A stretch of DNA of 54,863 nt, taken from Amanita rubescens. Lineage: Eukaryota > Basidiomycota > Agaricomycetes > Agaricales > Amanitaceae. The DNA is taken from NCBI GenBank assembly GCA_015039365.1, contig WION01000353.1, forward strand, positions 1 to 54,863. The letters are read 5' to 3'. The translations under genes and the position numbers were made by a program. Under the pieces are notes generated by a model that was not told the origin of the DNA, made no database searches, and saw nothing but the letters and a program-made list of their open reading frames with translations. This document shows, piece by piece, positions 10,645 through 22,849 of the stretch (position 1 is the first letter of the stretch; every line of letters starts with the position of its first letter).

Positions 10645-12975
10645 CTAAGCCATATTCTTCGTGACCTTTGTAGTGCTAATAGCGTCACCCTCACCCGTCA
10701 AGTCGTTATGTTTAATAAGTATGATACTAGCTATGGTCGCGACGACTGTCCAGGACGCGTTAAGTATAAAGAGACATTTGAAACCGTGGTTGTAGCCATT
10801 AGATAAAATGAAGGATGCATCCTGTCTTGATAGCTTTAGTACTTCTGGAGATGTTAATAAAGACGGCTTATCGATAACCGCTGAAATTGTCTTTAATGGT
10901 AGCCGAAGGGAAGTCATAGAGTCGCGCAATGAGTTATTTCTAAAATCAAGATATACTCAGAGCGATTGTATAACGAGGTGAGGTCTCACATGATAGTGGA
11001 GCCGACAGCCAAAGCCAGCGCTCCGCCCAGTAACCGGATGAACTGTTCGGCAATGGTCAGAGAATGGCAGCTAGTTTCAGGTTCCACTCACGTTACGAAA
11101 GGCGGTTACCACGGACACATCTTGCCTTGGGACACTGGCTTGAGCAGCCACCGTGGTAGTTTGCAACGTCTTTCAGTAGAAATTATTTCAGCGATGGATG
11201 CTTGGATGATGGTAGGTTCCTACCTGACCAGCGCCTACACCAGCGAGTAGCATGTAGACCACAAGTACTGCTCTTGAAGAAGATGGTGTGGTTGTGGATA
11301 TCAATCCACAAGCTAAGGACCACAAGGCAAACCCACTGTGTATAATGTTCTGATCAATGGCAGTAGTCAGACTCGGAGCCACGCTCGTCTATGTTCAACC
11401 GTTACCCTATATTTTCCAGTTTTGCTAACTGCCATTCCCTATGCATAGAATGGTATCAGCGCTCAAAGTCCAGTGCAAATGGAATATAACGTACAGAAAC
11501 CCAGCTTGCAGCCATTTGACCGACTAGGTAGGGAATGAGGTATATGCCAGCGCGTACCGGCGTGTCACCAAGAGCGACCTGAAGAAACTGCGGTACATAA
11601 TATATGGACGAGAAGAAGACGAAGCCGCTGAAAAGGGCAATGAGTCGGGATCTTGAGGAGATGAATAGCTTGTGCTCACTTAACAAACATGGTAACATAT
11701 ACACCAATTACGGTTGAATATCGGAAAATGTGCACTAATAAATAGTCGAAAATCTCGGCATCAAACAGACAGGGGGCTTACTGGGGACAATTGGAAGTTT
11801 TGCCCCTTTCCATTCCCAGAAGCAGAACAACCCAATCATAAGTAGCCCACCAAAGAGGGTTCCAAGCACCTCCAAGGAGTTCCAAGCGAATGTTATACCT
11901 CCCTGTTACGGTATATATATCCAAAAAACAAGTAGCGATATAACTTCAATCTCACCCAAATCAAGGGGAGGACAACGAGCGTGGACCCTGCAAGCGAGAG
12001 AAAGGCCCCGAGGTAATCAATCATGACTAGCTTCCTGTAACATGTAAAAAAACTGAGGAATTAAAGAGAGGCAGAACGTACTTACGTTCTAATGCTTCCT
12101 TTCACTGCTTTGAGAGGCAACGCGAACACGACAATTCCCGCCCCAACGAATGAAAATGGTATGCTAACCCAAAAGCACCACTAAAGCACGTTAGTGGTAG
12201 TCACCCGCTAAGGTCGACGTAGACATACCCTCCAAGTTACATTCTCGGACAACGCGCCGCCAATAACAGGCCCGATGGCATATCCGAAAGCGACAATGAC
12301 ACCGATAATCCCTTGGTACTTTCCTCTGCACAAACGCGTCGTAATACATTCACGTTTACGTTGAGAACTCATGACCTTACCTATCCCGCAGGGTAACGAT
12401 GTCGGATACCACAATCTGGCACATACTAATAATTCCGCCTTGAGATTTGACGTCAAGCACAGTAGGAAAAATCAAAAAAGTAGGTTCTTACCTCCGCCGG
12501 CACCGGATATTCCACGGGCAATGATTAACTGAATAATTGATTTTGAGAAGCCCGCTATGAGGTTCCCGATCATGAACACAACCATAGACACCGATAACGC
12601 CGCTTTTCTACCAAATATGTCGCTGAAACGTCCATATAGCGGTTGGAAGCTCGTCGATGTTAGCAAGAAGCTAGCGGGCACCCAAGAAACGACGGCGCCG
12701 GCGTCGAATGTTTCCGAGATGGTCGGAAGTGCCGTCGCGACGACAACGGAATCCAGAGAGGCAACAACGATGCAAAGTCCCAGACTGAGAAATACCAAGA
12801 CTATTTTATCAAACGGCAGTAAATTGGTTTGATCTGTGAGCAGGACGCGCGCTTCCGAGCACTGCACAGGGCCCGTCGTCTTCCCAGCCTTTGCCTCGGT
12901 CTCAGGAGGGAAAGCCTCCCGAGTCCCTAGTTCCGCCGTTGGTGGAGGCTTTTCTGAAATGCCTAGGTTGGTCAT
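10645..12975 (-). CDS. MFS transporter, DHA2 (14-TMS drug:H+ antiporter) type
   Basis: Thirteen exons keep frame: 12975-12492, 12438-12381, 12325-12229, 12180-12086, 12034-11956, 11902-11782, 11734-11680, 11627-11495, 11438-11406, 11349-11224, 11169-11092, 11042-10990 and 10939-10645. The product is 568 aa. A hydrophilic N-terminus of about 55 residues precedes the first membrane helix. MFS motif A is 'LYGRFSDIFGRK' after helix 2. The antiporter motif C appears as 'GYAIGPVIGGALSENVTWRW' in helix 5. The later 'IFRYSTVIGVYV', 'YVPQFLQVALG' and 'GFALWSLACGLIS' fit the second half of 14-helix fungal efflux pumps. It should sit in the plasma membrane and export a small molecule against protons; the substrate cannot be read from sequence. 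No biosynthetic cluster surrounds it. The ATG at 12975 is preferred because the upstream in-frame codon is GTG. Confidence 0.88.
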
Positions 12976-15695
12976 GAGAAGCACTGAGAGCAGCGAAAAT
13001 TACGAATTGTAGGCTGCAAACGAGTCGGTTCTTAAGGCATAAGTACTGACATTGCTTGGCCAATGCGAAGCTAGACTACTCATAAAACGCCGACACGATC
13101 CGAGATACCAAGACTTTTCGACGTTTCCTCGACCCTCCCTTGCCAAGTCCTCATGGCAGTGGGTGAAGTTTCGTACTTTTGGGTTGCTGATGATTAAAGA
13201 TCCGTACATGGAAGTATTGCCGTTGGCACTAGTTGCATTGCGCGAGCTGCCAGCAAATTCAAGGCAGAGTCTTCGAGGACCTTCGCGATTGGCGCCGTGG
13301 ATGACGATGAGATTGGCCAAGGCAACGATTCGAATGATGTACAGTCTCATAGAGTCACTGTCATAGTCCAATTCCTCGGCATTGAGATCCCGGCTGGTGA
13401 GCCGACGGCGATCCAAAATAGTAACGCAGGTACAGTTGTGGTTGAGGCCCATAGCGTTCGGACAAGCTTCCCGGCATTCTGAGAAGAGCAATAAAAGTCT
13501 GTTCGACAGCAGGACATAATGAGTAATCGAATGGATATTATTGACCGTGTAACCTGATCAGTCGAAAGACTAGAGCTCGCAATTAGTGAAGCGAAACCTC
13601 ATTGAAACGAGAGTGTACAAAAGTCCCGGACTCCATGTCATGTCATTCTGGCGAAACGAAAGATTTAATCGAGTATTTCTATTAGACGAACTTACCTCCG
13701 CCACCGCCGCCACGATTGGCACTCAAGGCGAGGTCAAAAAGAATGTTCAAGAAAGGTGAAATTTCAAACGTTCGATGTCGATGTGAATAAGGTCCCGGCA
13801 AACAAGCCCGCATCTGGATCATGCTAATAGCGGCCTGCGGGTATACTTGGAAGAATAGGCAAGAAACGTCGCCATAGAATTCACCTCCTGCAGCCAAGAA
13901 AGCGAGGTATATGAAAGAGGCAATTGTCACGTCAGGCTTAGTGTAGTGGCCTAAATGGAGCGCTATCTGAAACTGAAGATAGACCCTAGGCGGTGCTAGA
14001 CCTCGATTAGCGTCGAAGACTTCATTATATGGATTGCATATACTGATTTCCTGCTAAGCTGGAGTGCTAAGGAGCCATCTGAGCGAAGCAAAGGAGAACA
14101 GAGCAAATCACATACCTAATGTGAAATGAATACAAGATTGCTTGCAGCTACTTCAAAACTCGGAGAGTGAAAGCATACTCAAAAGGAAAGTGTTGCTTCA
14201 AAGTTATGGTTATTCATCTTAATGATCCGATACGAAGTCCTTGGCAATTACCTGTTCAGTTGTCCTCGTATCCGAAAATAGTATTTACCATCGGTACAAG
14301 ACTTGTTCCTGCCGAGATGCATGGTGAGCTGTCACGACACGCGGATCAGATACGTACCCGGTACCGTCCTCTGTCGTCTAGAACACTAATCCACTTGCTA
14401 CAACGCCCCAATACACGTTTTCGCAAACCCAGGACGACGTTGTTAGCATACGCCTGCGTGTACAGGTCCGTTTCAGGCGTAACACCTCGTGCCATCTCTC
14501 GTGTTGTCTATCTTGCATAGGTTAAACGAAAACTCTGACCCATTGCATATATATAATTACCGGGAAAAATAAGCGGTGGCGGTGGTTTTTCTTGAAACGC
14601 AAGCTTAAGCCTGATCGTGTCGAGTACTAATCCAGAAAATGGGACCAAATACACCGAAACCTGGCCCCCGAGAGGGCCAGCGGACAGTCGTGTCGATCGC
14701 GCTGAGATGGAGCCCCAGGGCGTGAGGCACAGGGGCACGTTACAGCCCGAAAGTACCGTAGGCGTCAATTAGGGAAGATGGGATCCTGCCTTCATTTGTG
14801 TGAGAAATGGCGTTGGAGCGTCGAAGAGAAGTTGAGACGCAGTGAGTTCGGCCGAAACGCTTGGAGGCCCAGAAGTATCGGATAGTGAAGGAAACCGTAC
14901 TACTCAGGCCGTGTGATGGTTTGATTAAGCGATATAGTACTTACCCTGATCCCCTACGCTCTCTGTAAGAAGTGAGGTATGGGATACTGAGAAAGTCATG
15001 CCTCCCAACCTACAGCGGGAAAATGACTCACTCCTTAATCATTAATCAGACCTAATAGTAAGAACACGTATTTTTCAACCATTGTAGTATTCTTTCAGCT
15101 TCCTCGGACGTCTTCGGGGATAAATGAACGGGGGACGCCGAACCAAATGAAACGTTCCCGGGTTCTTGCTCCGCGGCCGGTCATCTCGTCCAACCCATCT
15201 GCGCCCGCGTAAACCTGGACTAAAACATGCCTGAAAATACGTTAAGATAAGAACCGACGAAAACGAAGTTTAACTTTTGTTCCCATGCAAGGATTGTTAT
15301 CGGAATTGCAAGAGACCCGTCGCGAACAGGAAAATGTAACAAGACAACTATGATCTTGGTTGGTCAAACGTTCCGAGGTTAGAAAACAAAGTCCATTATG
15401 ACATAGGAACCTCGTCGATTCGTTAGCAGTGGCGGCTGGCTTCCAAGTCAGAAAAAAAACACCCACCTCCAGAGACATGAGGAATGTTTTTTGATGCAAT
15501 GCCTGCGTTGGTACAATGACGCGTCGGACGATCCCGGAACTATTCAACTTTCGATTACATAAGTTCGCGCGTTAGTTCTTACGAGGACTCACAAATGTCA
15601 GCCACAGGTCAGAGTCAGTCAGCCATGCCGGAAACCCGTTCTAGTCAGCCACCTTGATAATTATAAGAAGCGTTGCCCGAGGTACTTTCTCTTCA
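12976..15695. other. 2.7-kb gene-poor region
   Basis: The left end is the MFS promoter and the right end the RhoGAP promoter. A minus-strand open frame at 13000-13491 and a glycine-rich one at 13682-13930 that ends in a GTAAG-like donor were inspected. Neither has a convincing domain or a coherent exon chain. Nothing else was seen. Confidence 0.45.
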
Positions 15696-18175
15696 ATGTC
15701 ATCTAACAATAAATCCCCAGCGATTACTACTCGCCGAACCCAGCGTAAGTCTCACAGTTCAACGAGACTCAAAGATACTCACGGAGATTCCTCTCAAGTG
15801 TCCATGATACCCGTCTATCTACGTTCTGGCGAGGCAGACTCTTCGTCTGCGAGACGAGCCTCGCTACCCAATGCATCACGGAAACAGCCCTGCGAGAGTC
15901 ATAATGCAACTCCAAAGCGCGTTAGCCATGACCTGCGTGGATCACCATCTGTACGTCCCGTTATTGTCTCTCCTGTGTCTCGTTCAATAATCTCGTAGAT
16001 CAACCAGCGCTCTCCCTGCCTCAATCGACCCGCTTCAGCCTCCCTTTCCGTAGAATTGCCCACTCAAAACGAGCCGCCCTCGCCCAACGGCAGTAAACAA
16101 TTCCAGAAAAACTTTGCAGGCAAACCTGACCCAAGACGGATCCTGTCGAATTTGGAGCGCCTTGCGCAACCTGAGTCGAACGTATATCAACTTCTGGACA
16201 TCCACCAGCTCTTGGCTATACATGAACGAGACGCGGAAGATATTGCTGAGCGGGAGGATAGGATCAAGGGCAGATGGCAGGTCGACGAGTCCAAGGGTGC
16301 AGGTCGGTTCCTATCGCTTAATTCTGCTTTCAAACACTGACGTTTGGGAATGCCAGTATTTGGTCTTCCGCTTCGTGAAGCAGCCAAGTGCGCCTCCACC
16401 AGCGCTCTTTTCAACGGCCACGAACTGCACCTTCCACTAGTCGTCTTCGACTGCGTCGAAGAGCTCTATCGCACCGGTAAGTAATCAACCGTGTACTTTG
16501 CAATTGGATCATTGAAACTAAATACCGCCAGGTATCTATCAACAGGACCTGTTTCGGGTATTGCCCAATCACCAGCGGCTGGCAGAGCTTATCCACATAT
16601 TCAACTCGCCCAATCCACACCTTAACTACCGGAGCAAGAATCGGAGAAGCAAGGTTGCAGAGTATAACACCACGCTTCTGCACCCCGAGTCGACGCAAGA
16701 CATATGCGCCCTCTTGATCAATTACTTGTGTTCCTTACCCGAGCCTGTCCTGTCTACCTACCTATTTGACGCTATATGGGAATGGGGAGGGGTCTACGGA
16801 GACACCGAAGATAATGACTTGGAAGTCGGCGGAGACGCGGCGTCTTTCATAAAAGAAAACCAACATAGGCCAGATTTCAACTTCTCCCTATCTAAATCTC
16901 GTCCAGAAGAGCCCTCCTCTGAAGCGACGCGAATCAGCATCGTCCAACACCTCCTCTGCCTACTCCCTTCGCCAAACTTCTCGCTGTTAGTCTATCTCTT
17001 GGCGTTTTTCAGCCACGTTGTAATGATGCGGGACGTGAACGGGGTGGACATCCAAGAACTCGGTCGATTGTTCGGGAAATGTGTTTTTGGTGGAGAAAGC
17101 GCATCATCGAGGTCCTCTCCCTCACGCGACTACGGCTCGGCGATGAAAGAAAGGAAAAATGGACAGACGATGATGGGTTGGTTCCTTAGGCGATGGGGTC
17201 CGATATCGAGTGGGCTCTTCGACGTTGTCAGTGTACGACCCGAGAAGGGACGACCTCCGGTTATCATGGAAGGGAGAGTAAAACCCAAGTCTCCTATCGA
17301 CCTCAACTCTAGGCCGTCTCCGAGTGCGTGGTTATCGGCCAAGAAGCGCAACAAAGACGTGGAATGGTCGATGACGCTCCTTTCACCCAAAGCTCTAAGC
17401 TCTTTCACCGCGACTTTGTGGTCACCAACCTTCCACCATGTTAGCTCCCCCAAGTCCCCTTCTTATTTCGCAGCGGAGAGAGGGAACGATAAGGAGATTC
17501 TCAGCGGGCCGGGTATCGTTAGGAAGAACGATCATGTGGAAGAGCCAGGAACCGAAGTAACGAGAAAACCGAGCGCGACAACACCGGTTGAGAAGAGATT
17601 GACGTTGACGCGAATGTCGACTCTAACGAGTATCAACTCGTCAACTGATAGTACGTACGTTCCCCAACATTGCCTGAACAAAGTGTCTGATGTACCCCTG
17701 CGTGCGTGTAGTAGACGAACGTCTTTTGGATGTATCTTTCATTGATGACCTCAACGTGTTGGACGCTATCCTATCTGAGGACGCGGCACCAGCGTCCCGA
17801 TCTGCTACCGGCAATGGCACACCTAACGTGCCAAGCAAGCCCGTGCCGAATGTCCATCTGGAGCTTTCGCAAGCGCACGATCGGATCCGCGAATTGGAGA
17901 GTCAACTGGACAGGAACGACGCCATGGTCGGAGAAGCACTCGAAATGATGTTCCGGGCGAAACGCCGAGTGGACGAGATCGATGACCTGTTGAAGGAACT
18001 GGAAGTCGCTCTGGGGATCGATGTTTCTTCTGGTCGGTCGCAGAGCGGAAGATTGGGTTTAGGCTTACGGTTGGCAGGCGGTGACGATGAGACTGCTGAT
18101 GACGTGTGTGAGGAACACCGGAAGGCACATGACATCGTTGTTGAACTGCGCAGGCTCATGTTGGGGGAACTCTAA
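15696..18175 (+). CDS. RhoGAP-domain protein
   Basis: Five exons (15696-15950, 15999-16302, 16357-16476, 16532-17650, 17712-18175) give 753 aa. The RhoGAP domain starts near residue 187 with 'VFGLPLREAA' and 'HLPLVVFDCVEELYRTG'. It has the arginine finger R235 in 'DLFRVLPNHQRL' and 'LINYLCSLPEPVLSTYLF' further on. It should switch off a Rho-family GTPase (Rho1, Cdc42 or Rac) and so affect polarity or the actin cortex; which GTPase cannot be told. The N-terminus is Ser/Arg-rich and probably disordered. The last 100 residues hold a predicted coiled coil (about 648-700, 'HDRIRELESQLDRNDAMVGE'). An upstream in-frame ATG at 15654 would add 14 residues. The later ATG is chosen because the added segment is not protein-like. 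Confidence 0.85.
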
Positions 18176-18250
18176 ATAGCAGAGTTGATTCGCGGTTGTC
18201 ATCGATTTTATACACGTGTTATCGAATACAAACTATACTATATACATTAC

Positions 18251-18882
18251 TCAGTCGTAACATCTGTGGAACATCTCAAATGTACCCACAGGCATCATAG
18301 CTAACGAGAAAATGATGCTAGCCTCTAGGTCGTACTTACGTGGGGTAAGGTGATCGGAACGGGCTTGTCCACCATTGCCATATACAACTCTGAAATTCTC
18401 CAGCCATCGCCTGCCAGTTGATTTTTCACCCTGTTGAAACGTCAGCGAAAACCTCGAATGCACACAAAAGTTCAGATCACGCACCTAGCGCTAAACACGA
18501 CATGACTCTTTTTCTGCGCAGGTGCGGCACGAACTCGAAACTTGAGTGAACTAGTGACGATGTAACTCCCAGCAACGATCTCAGTACCAAGTTCCCCTGC
18601 CTTATCCTCATTTTCCTGTTCAGCTGCATCTACTACCTTGTCATCCACAATGTGTTGCCAATTTACAGTCACTTCAACAACTGCAAACCTCCGACGAGCA
18701 AATTCTCCATAAAAATCATCCACAGATATCAATCTGTGGTTCAACACGATACGAGCGTCATCCGAGAAGAATGTGTGAAGGTCTGGATTCTCCGAGATGC
18801 CATGGAATGCTTCGATTCGCGTTTTGAACCAGGCGATGAGAGAGTCGTCAGATGTGTGAGTCGGTTTAGTAGATGTCGACAT
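18251..18882 (-). CDS. SnoaL/NTF2-like small protein
   Basis: Exons 18882-18485, 18430-18340 and a very short last exon give about 170 aa. The last exon is either 18274-18251 or, with another acceptor, 18263-18219, so the final residues are uncertain. The body reads like a single NTF2/SnoaL-type alpha+beta barrel: an N-terminal helix ('LIAWFKTRIEAFHGI'), 'FFSDDARIVLNHRLISVDDF', then strands ending in 'GDGWRISELYMAMVDKP'. Such folds serve as enzymes or as binding modules, and catalytic residues are not evident, so no reaction is proposed. A charged acidic insert (AAEQENEDKAGELG) breaks the barrel. It lies 138 bp from the stop of the carbonic anhydrase on the same strand. An upstream ATG at 18990 would add a hydrophobic leader (LLSFVALSAGLLA) and could make a secreted or anchored form. 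Confidence 0.65.
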
Positions 18883-19020
18883 TATGATCAAAGGCAGCTG
18901 TTGGCAGCTGTGGTAGTACTGAAACGTCGCGAGTAGGCCGGCTGAGAGTGCGACGAACGACAAAAGGCAATCAGACAAGTTGATTCGCATGGGTAGTCAT
19001 GTGACATCATCTATTGCTAA

Positions 19021-20171
19021 TCACCGCCCACCCAGGGATGGGAACGGTGATTGGGGTATTGGTACAGAGGGAGGTCCAACGGACACGCCCAGATCGGAAA
19101 CTACACCGTTCTCAATGTCTTTGACCCAACCGTGGATGAAAGCAGGGACAGCGTGAGAAAAAAGGGGGGAGTAGCTCTGAGTTAAAGATAAGAAAACACG
19201 ATTTGAAGTAGTAGACGAGAACCTTCAAGTACCTTTCTTATGATCTCCGAAGCTGCGATCCGTTGGACGGACATTTTCACGTTCTCTTCTACAAGTGCTC
19301 GAAATGCAGCTAAACAAAGAACGCGTGATACAAGCGCCATCTAACAGTCTTGAACAGAGTGGGCTTACGATCACGGATTTGAGGAATTTCTGGCTTTATA
19401 GTCCCATTCGAAAGCCGTTGTCGGTAAGCCATAATCTCTGGCCTGCGTTCAAGGGGTAAGTTGAAAACAAAAATCGCGTGACTAGAGTAGTGAATAATTG
19501 CACCGGGTCGACGTTTCGAATAGTTTTCGGATGGGCAATATCCATGTTGAGACTGCAACTTCGGCTGGGCTTTGAGGAGTTGGTGGTGGTGGAACCATGG
19601 AAGCAGCGATACCGCCGCATCCGTAGTGTCCAATGACGATGACGTGTCTGACCTTGAGGATTTCAACGGCGTATCCGAGGACTGCGGCACTAAAATCCGT
19701 TCAACGACAAGAAGAACCTAAGGTGTGATGAACTGACGAGGTCACGTCGTCCTCTACAAATACGTTCGCGATGTTGCGTGTGGTGAAGATGGTACCGGGT
19801 TTAGTGTTGAATATGGCTTGTTCGCTCAGCCTGTATGGCGGATGAAGATGGGCAATGAGAGGCTTTGAATTGAACTTACCTGCTGTCCGAGCATTGGAAC
19901 ATTGCAAATGGTGGACCTGGAAAGAAGCATGAACGTCAACTTGAAAGGCAAGAGGAAAAGAAGACGCACGTTGACCCTCCCTTGCCAATTGCTCTAACAG
20001 CTTTGGATGATGGGTCGACATGTGTTTACTGTATCCCTGGTTCCCTTTGAACAATTCTTCCAGATCGTTGCTCGAAGCGTCGTTATGACATGCCCGCGCT
20101 ATGGCGATGCGGGACCAAGTGCTCGTTCGTCCAAGGACGGGCTTGAGAAAGTGTTGGTACAGGATGCCCAT
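19021..20171 (-). CDS. Beta-class carbonic anhydrase
   Basis: Seven exons (20171-19970, 19916-19880, 19830-19738, 19689-19504, 19442-19369, 19309-19233, 19176-19021) give 274 aa. It interconverts CO2 and bicarbonate. The zinc site of the beta class is complete: C76 with the D78/R80 dyad in 'FQCSDSR', and H132 and C135 in 'IGHYGCGG'. Other family marks are 'ARE/GQRPPFAMFQ', 'TTRNIANVF', '[12 protein letters not shown]' and the terminal '[13 protein letters not shown]'. The length is a little above the usual 220-240 because of an Arg-containing N-terminal extension of about 35 residues, which could be a mitochondrial presequence, and a C-terminal tail rich in Pro and Ser. All junctions keep frame, and exon 2 is only 37 nt. 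Confidence 0.93.
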
Positions 20172-20289
20172 TCTTGGGCTGAATCTTGGAATCTAGACGG
20201 GTATCAGGGAGAGAGAACCACCGACACGATAAAAGGCCAGCAAGATCCCTGCCGCTTAGTCAGCGCTAGTCAGCTCTACTACTTCCACC

Positions 20290-21259
20290 ATGGCTAAGCC
20301 TACGCCACTCACATGTCCAGGCAAGTCAAATGAGATCAACGACACTCAAATAACTCAAAGTACATTCCGTTAACAGTCAAAGGTTGTTCACTATCTGTAG
20401 ACATCACCTTCAAATCCTCAGATGGGCGTTTACTCGGCGCTCACAGCACCAATCTCTCAGATCACAGCGACGGATTCCCTCCTGCCTGTTTCGCGTCATC
20501 AGAAATGATGAGCGATCCAGTAGAACTAACAGAATCATCAGAAGTGATTGAGATGATGCTGAAATACATGCACAACACTCGTCTTGCCAGGCTAGAGGAT
20601 ATTTCTCCAACGACAGTCTGGGATATCGCTTATGCTGCTGAAAAGTACTTGATTTATCCGTTGATGGAAGTATGCAGGTTACACGTTAAATAGTAAGAGT
20701 GTCATATCTTAGTAGTGCTATTGCGGCACGATCATGCATGCATGACTTACCTGGGTCCTGACTACAGCCGGTTTATGAAAGAAATGCCTAAACAGGTGCT
20801 CGTCTACGCTGCTAAATACGATTACGACGATTTATTCGACGAGGCCGTGCCACGCACCATTGATTGGAGCCTTGACGATGCTTATACTGCCATAGGTGCA
20901 TCTCCCCACTTTGTAGCCTGGGTCAGTGCTATGTACAGTTACCCTGAATTGAAGCTGACGATCGATTATAGGTTCGTTATCGAGAGAGATGGTTACAACT
21001 TCAGGCGGCCTTTCGCGTTGATCCGCCCATTGTGTATCACAAGGGTGGATCGCCGGATTGTCCTCTCTGGTGGCAATTTCTAGGGAGGTTGCTCAAACTC
21101 GACGTGTCGGAATTGTCGGAATGGAGATCTCATATGATTTTGTTTCAAGATGCGTATTTGAAGGATTGTAGTTGGTGTGATCGAAGAGCATCGCTTTGGG
21201 CGAATGTCATTGCAAATCGATATGCTCATCCGATTCCAAATGCGAGCTCTCTGAAGTAG
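20290..21259 (+). CDS. BTB/POZ-domain protein, tandem copy 1
   Basis: Four exons (20290-20320, 20377-20692, 20768-20921, 20972-21259) give 262 aa. The BTB fold is indicated by 'DITFKSSDGRLLGAHSTNL', then 'VELTESSEVIEMMLKYMHN' and 'YAAEKYLIYPLMEVCRLHVK'. The C-terminal half ('KYDYDDLFDEA', 'VRYRERW', paired Cys near the end) is the extension seen in many mushroom BTB proteins. They are thought to mediate protein-protein contacts, and partners are unknown. Intron 1 (20321-20376) must begin GCAAGT and end AG, a GC-AG intron with an otherwise perfect donor. The gene has the same exon phases and almost the same exon lengths as the next one, 494 bp downstream. Confidence 0.8.
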
Positions 21260-21753
21260 CGCAAATTAAATTATATGCTGCTTCTTGTATCATAATAATG
21301 TATCCGCTTGTCCGCCGAAAAACACGAATGGTTTTCATCGCTTATACATATAAGTTAAATGAGTTGTCGGCCTATGCCGACTCGGAACAGCGTCTACAGC
21401 TCGACTCGGACTAAGCGCTGACAAAGTTGCTCGAAGCACTGGTATGCCGAGTCAGCTGGGTGAGCTTTCAAATGTCTTTGAACAGCTCAAGTAAGGTATA
21501 TATTTCTGTCTTATTCGACTTATTACTTGTCATATTGGTGTACTAATCTAAATTTGTAGCTATCGGGCCGCCTGACATGCAATCAACTAACTCTTTGTTG
21601 GATCAGTGTCTCGGATATCGCTCTAGGTATTCTAAATGAGTTGATCAAAGACTTGGCAACGAGCGAATGATCGCGTCACTCACTCTATGAATATCACCAG
21701 TAGCAGGCTGTGGGAAGCGATCAATTGTCATATCACTTCCTCCTGACCGTCAG
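21260..21753. other. Spacer between the BTB genes
   Basis: 494 bp between the stop of BTB-1 and the start of BTB-2. No coding frame was seen; it probably holds the terminator of one and the promoter of the other. Confidence 0.5.
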
Positions 21754-22693
21754 ATGGCCGACATTCCCCCTTGTCCAGGTGAGCCTTTGTCAGTACGTAA
21801 GCGATCCAATCACCTCTGACGCAAGAAAAAGTGCCGGATTGCGATCTGGTAATAGACGTCGTGATCACTTCTTGCGATGGTCAATCGTTCGGCGCTCATA
21901 GCAGAAATCTCGAGATGTACAGCAAGGCATTTCCTCCTTCTGTGTTTGTGTCGCCCGACACTACCCGCGATCCGGTGCACTTGACCGAGACGGCAAAGAT
22001 TGTCGAGTTCATTCTTTGTTATACCCATAACGAACGTCTGCCTGACTTGGAAGAACATTCAGTGGCGTTTGCTATCCGTTTTGCAGAGGCGGTGGAAAAA
22101 TATGTGATCCATCATGCGATGGAGGTCTGTAAATTGCATATGAAATAGTGAGTGATAATCGATATGGTATTCTAGCTTGACTGACTTCACGTTGATACTA
22201 GCCGAATCCTCAAAACGCATCCAACGGCGGTCCTTACTTATGCTTGCAAATACGATTACGACGACTTATTCGATGAAGCAGCGCCTTATACTCTTACTTG
22301 GGAAATGGACGATGCTTATGCCGCACTTGGATGTACAAAGTCATTTACAGCGTGGGTAAGTTTACTGATTAGGATAAAGGGAAAGCTGTGCTCTAATAAC
22401 TGAGCTAGATTAGATACCGGGAACGCTGGCAAAAGATCCACAGCATGCTTCGGTCGGCGGCGCCTGTTCCGCACAACGACGGGAGGTCATATTGCCCCAA
22501 ATGGGATCGATTCTCGTCGTTACTTTTCCAGACGAGCATCAGTGTCCTTGGAGATTGGGACCGGCAAATCAGTTTGAACACAATTAAGCTGTCAGTGAGC
22601 GGGTGTCCATGGTGCATTGAGCGAGCAGAGCAACTAGGAGAGCAGGTGAAGGCGGAGGTACGGCGAATGCCGAGGGCGAGCTCGTTTAAGTAG
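21754..22693 (+). CDS. BTB/POZ-domain protein, tandem copy 2
   Basis: Four exons (21754-21778, 21826-22147, 22202-22355, 22409-22693) give 261 aa. The BTB part is 'CDLVIDVVITSCDGQSFGAH' and 'AVEKYVIHHAMEVCKLHMK', followed by 'LTYACKYDYDDLFDEA' and 'IRYRERW' as in copy 1. Exons 1 plus 2 total 347 nt and exon 3 154 nt in both copies, showing an old tandem duplication. Protein identity is modest, so the copies have diverged. Here intron 1 has a normal GTGAGC donor, unlike copy 1. Confidence 0.8.
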
Positions 22694-22849
22694 TTGGTTC
22701 GCTTACGTGATCAGCTCGGTTTGGGAATGTCCGAAAAAGGATAGATATATCGAGGGCTGTCCCTCGCCCGTCCTCCTCTCCACGCTCGCCACTTCTTTCC
22801 TTTCTACTCCCATCACCTCCTTTCCCTCCTCACTTTCTTTCTCTCCCAA

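Noticed and set aside
13000..13491. 163-codon minus-strand frame with a hydrophobic stretch
   Set aside because: Starts upstream of the MFS gene in its promoter, has no homologous motif, and a plus-strand frame of equal quality overlaps it.
13682..13930. Gly-rich minus frame ending in a GTAAG donor, like exon 1 of the MFS gene
   Set aside because: Only the glycine run and donor are alike; no MFS motif could be aligned.
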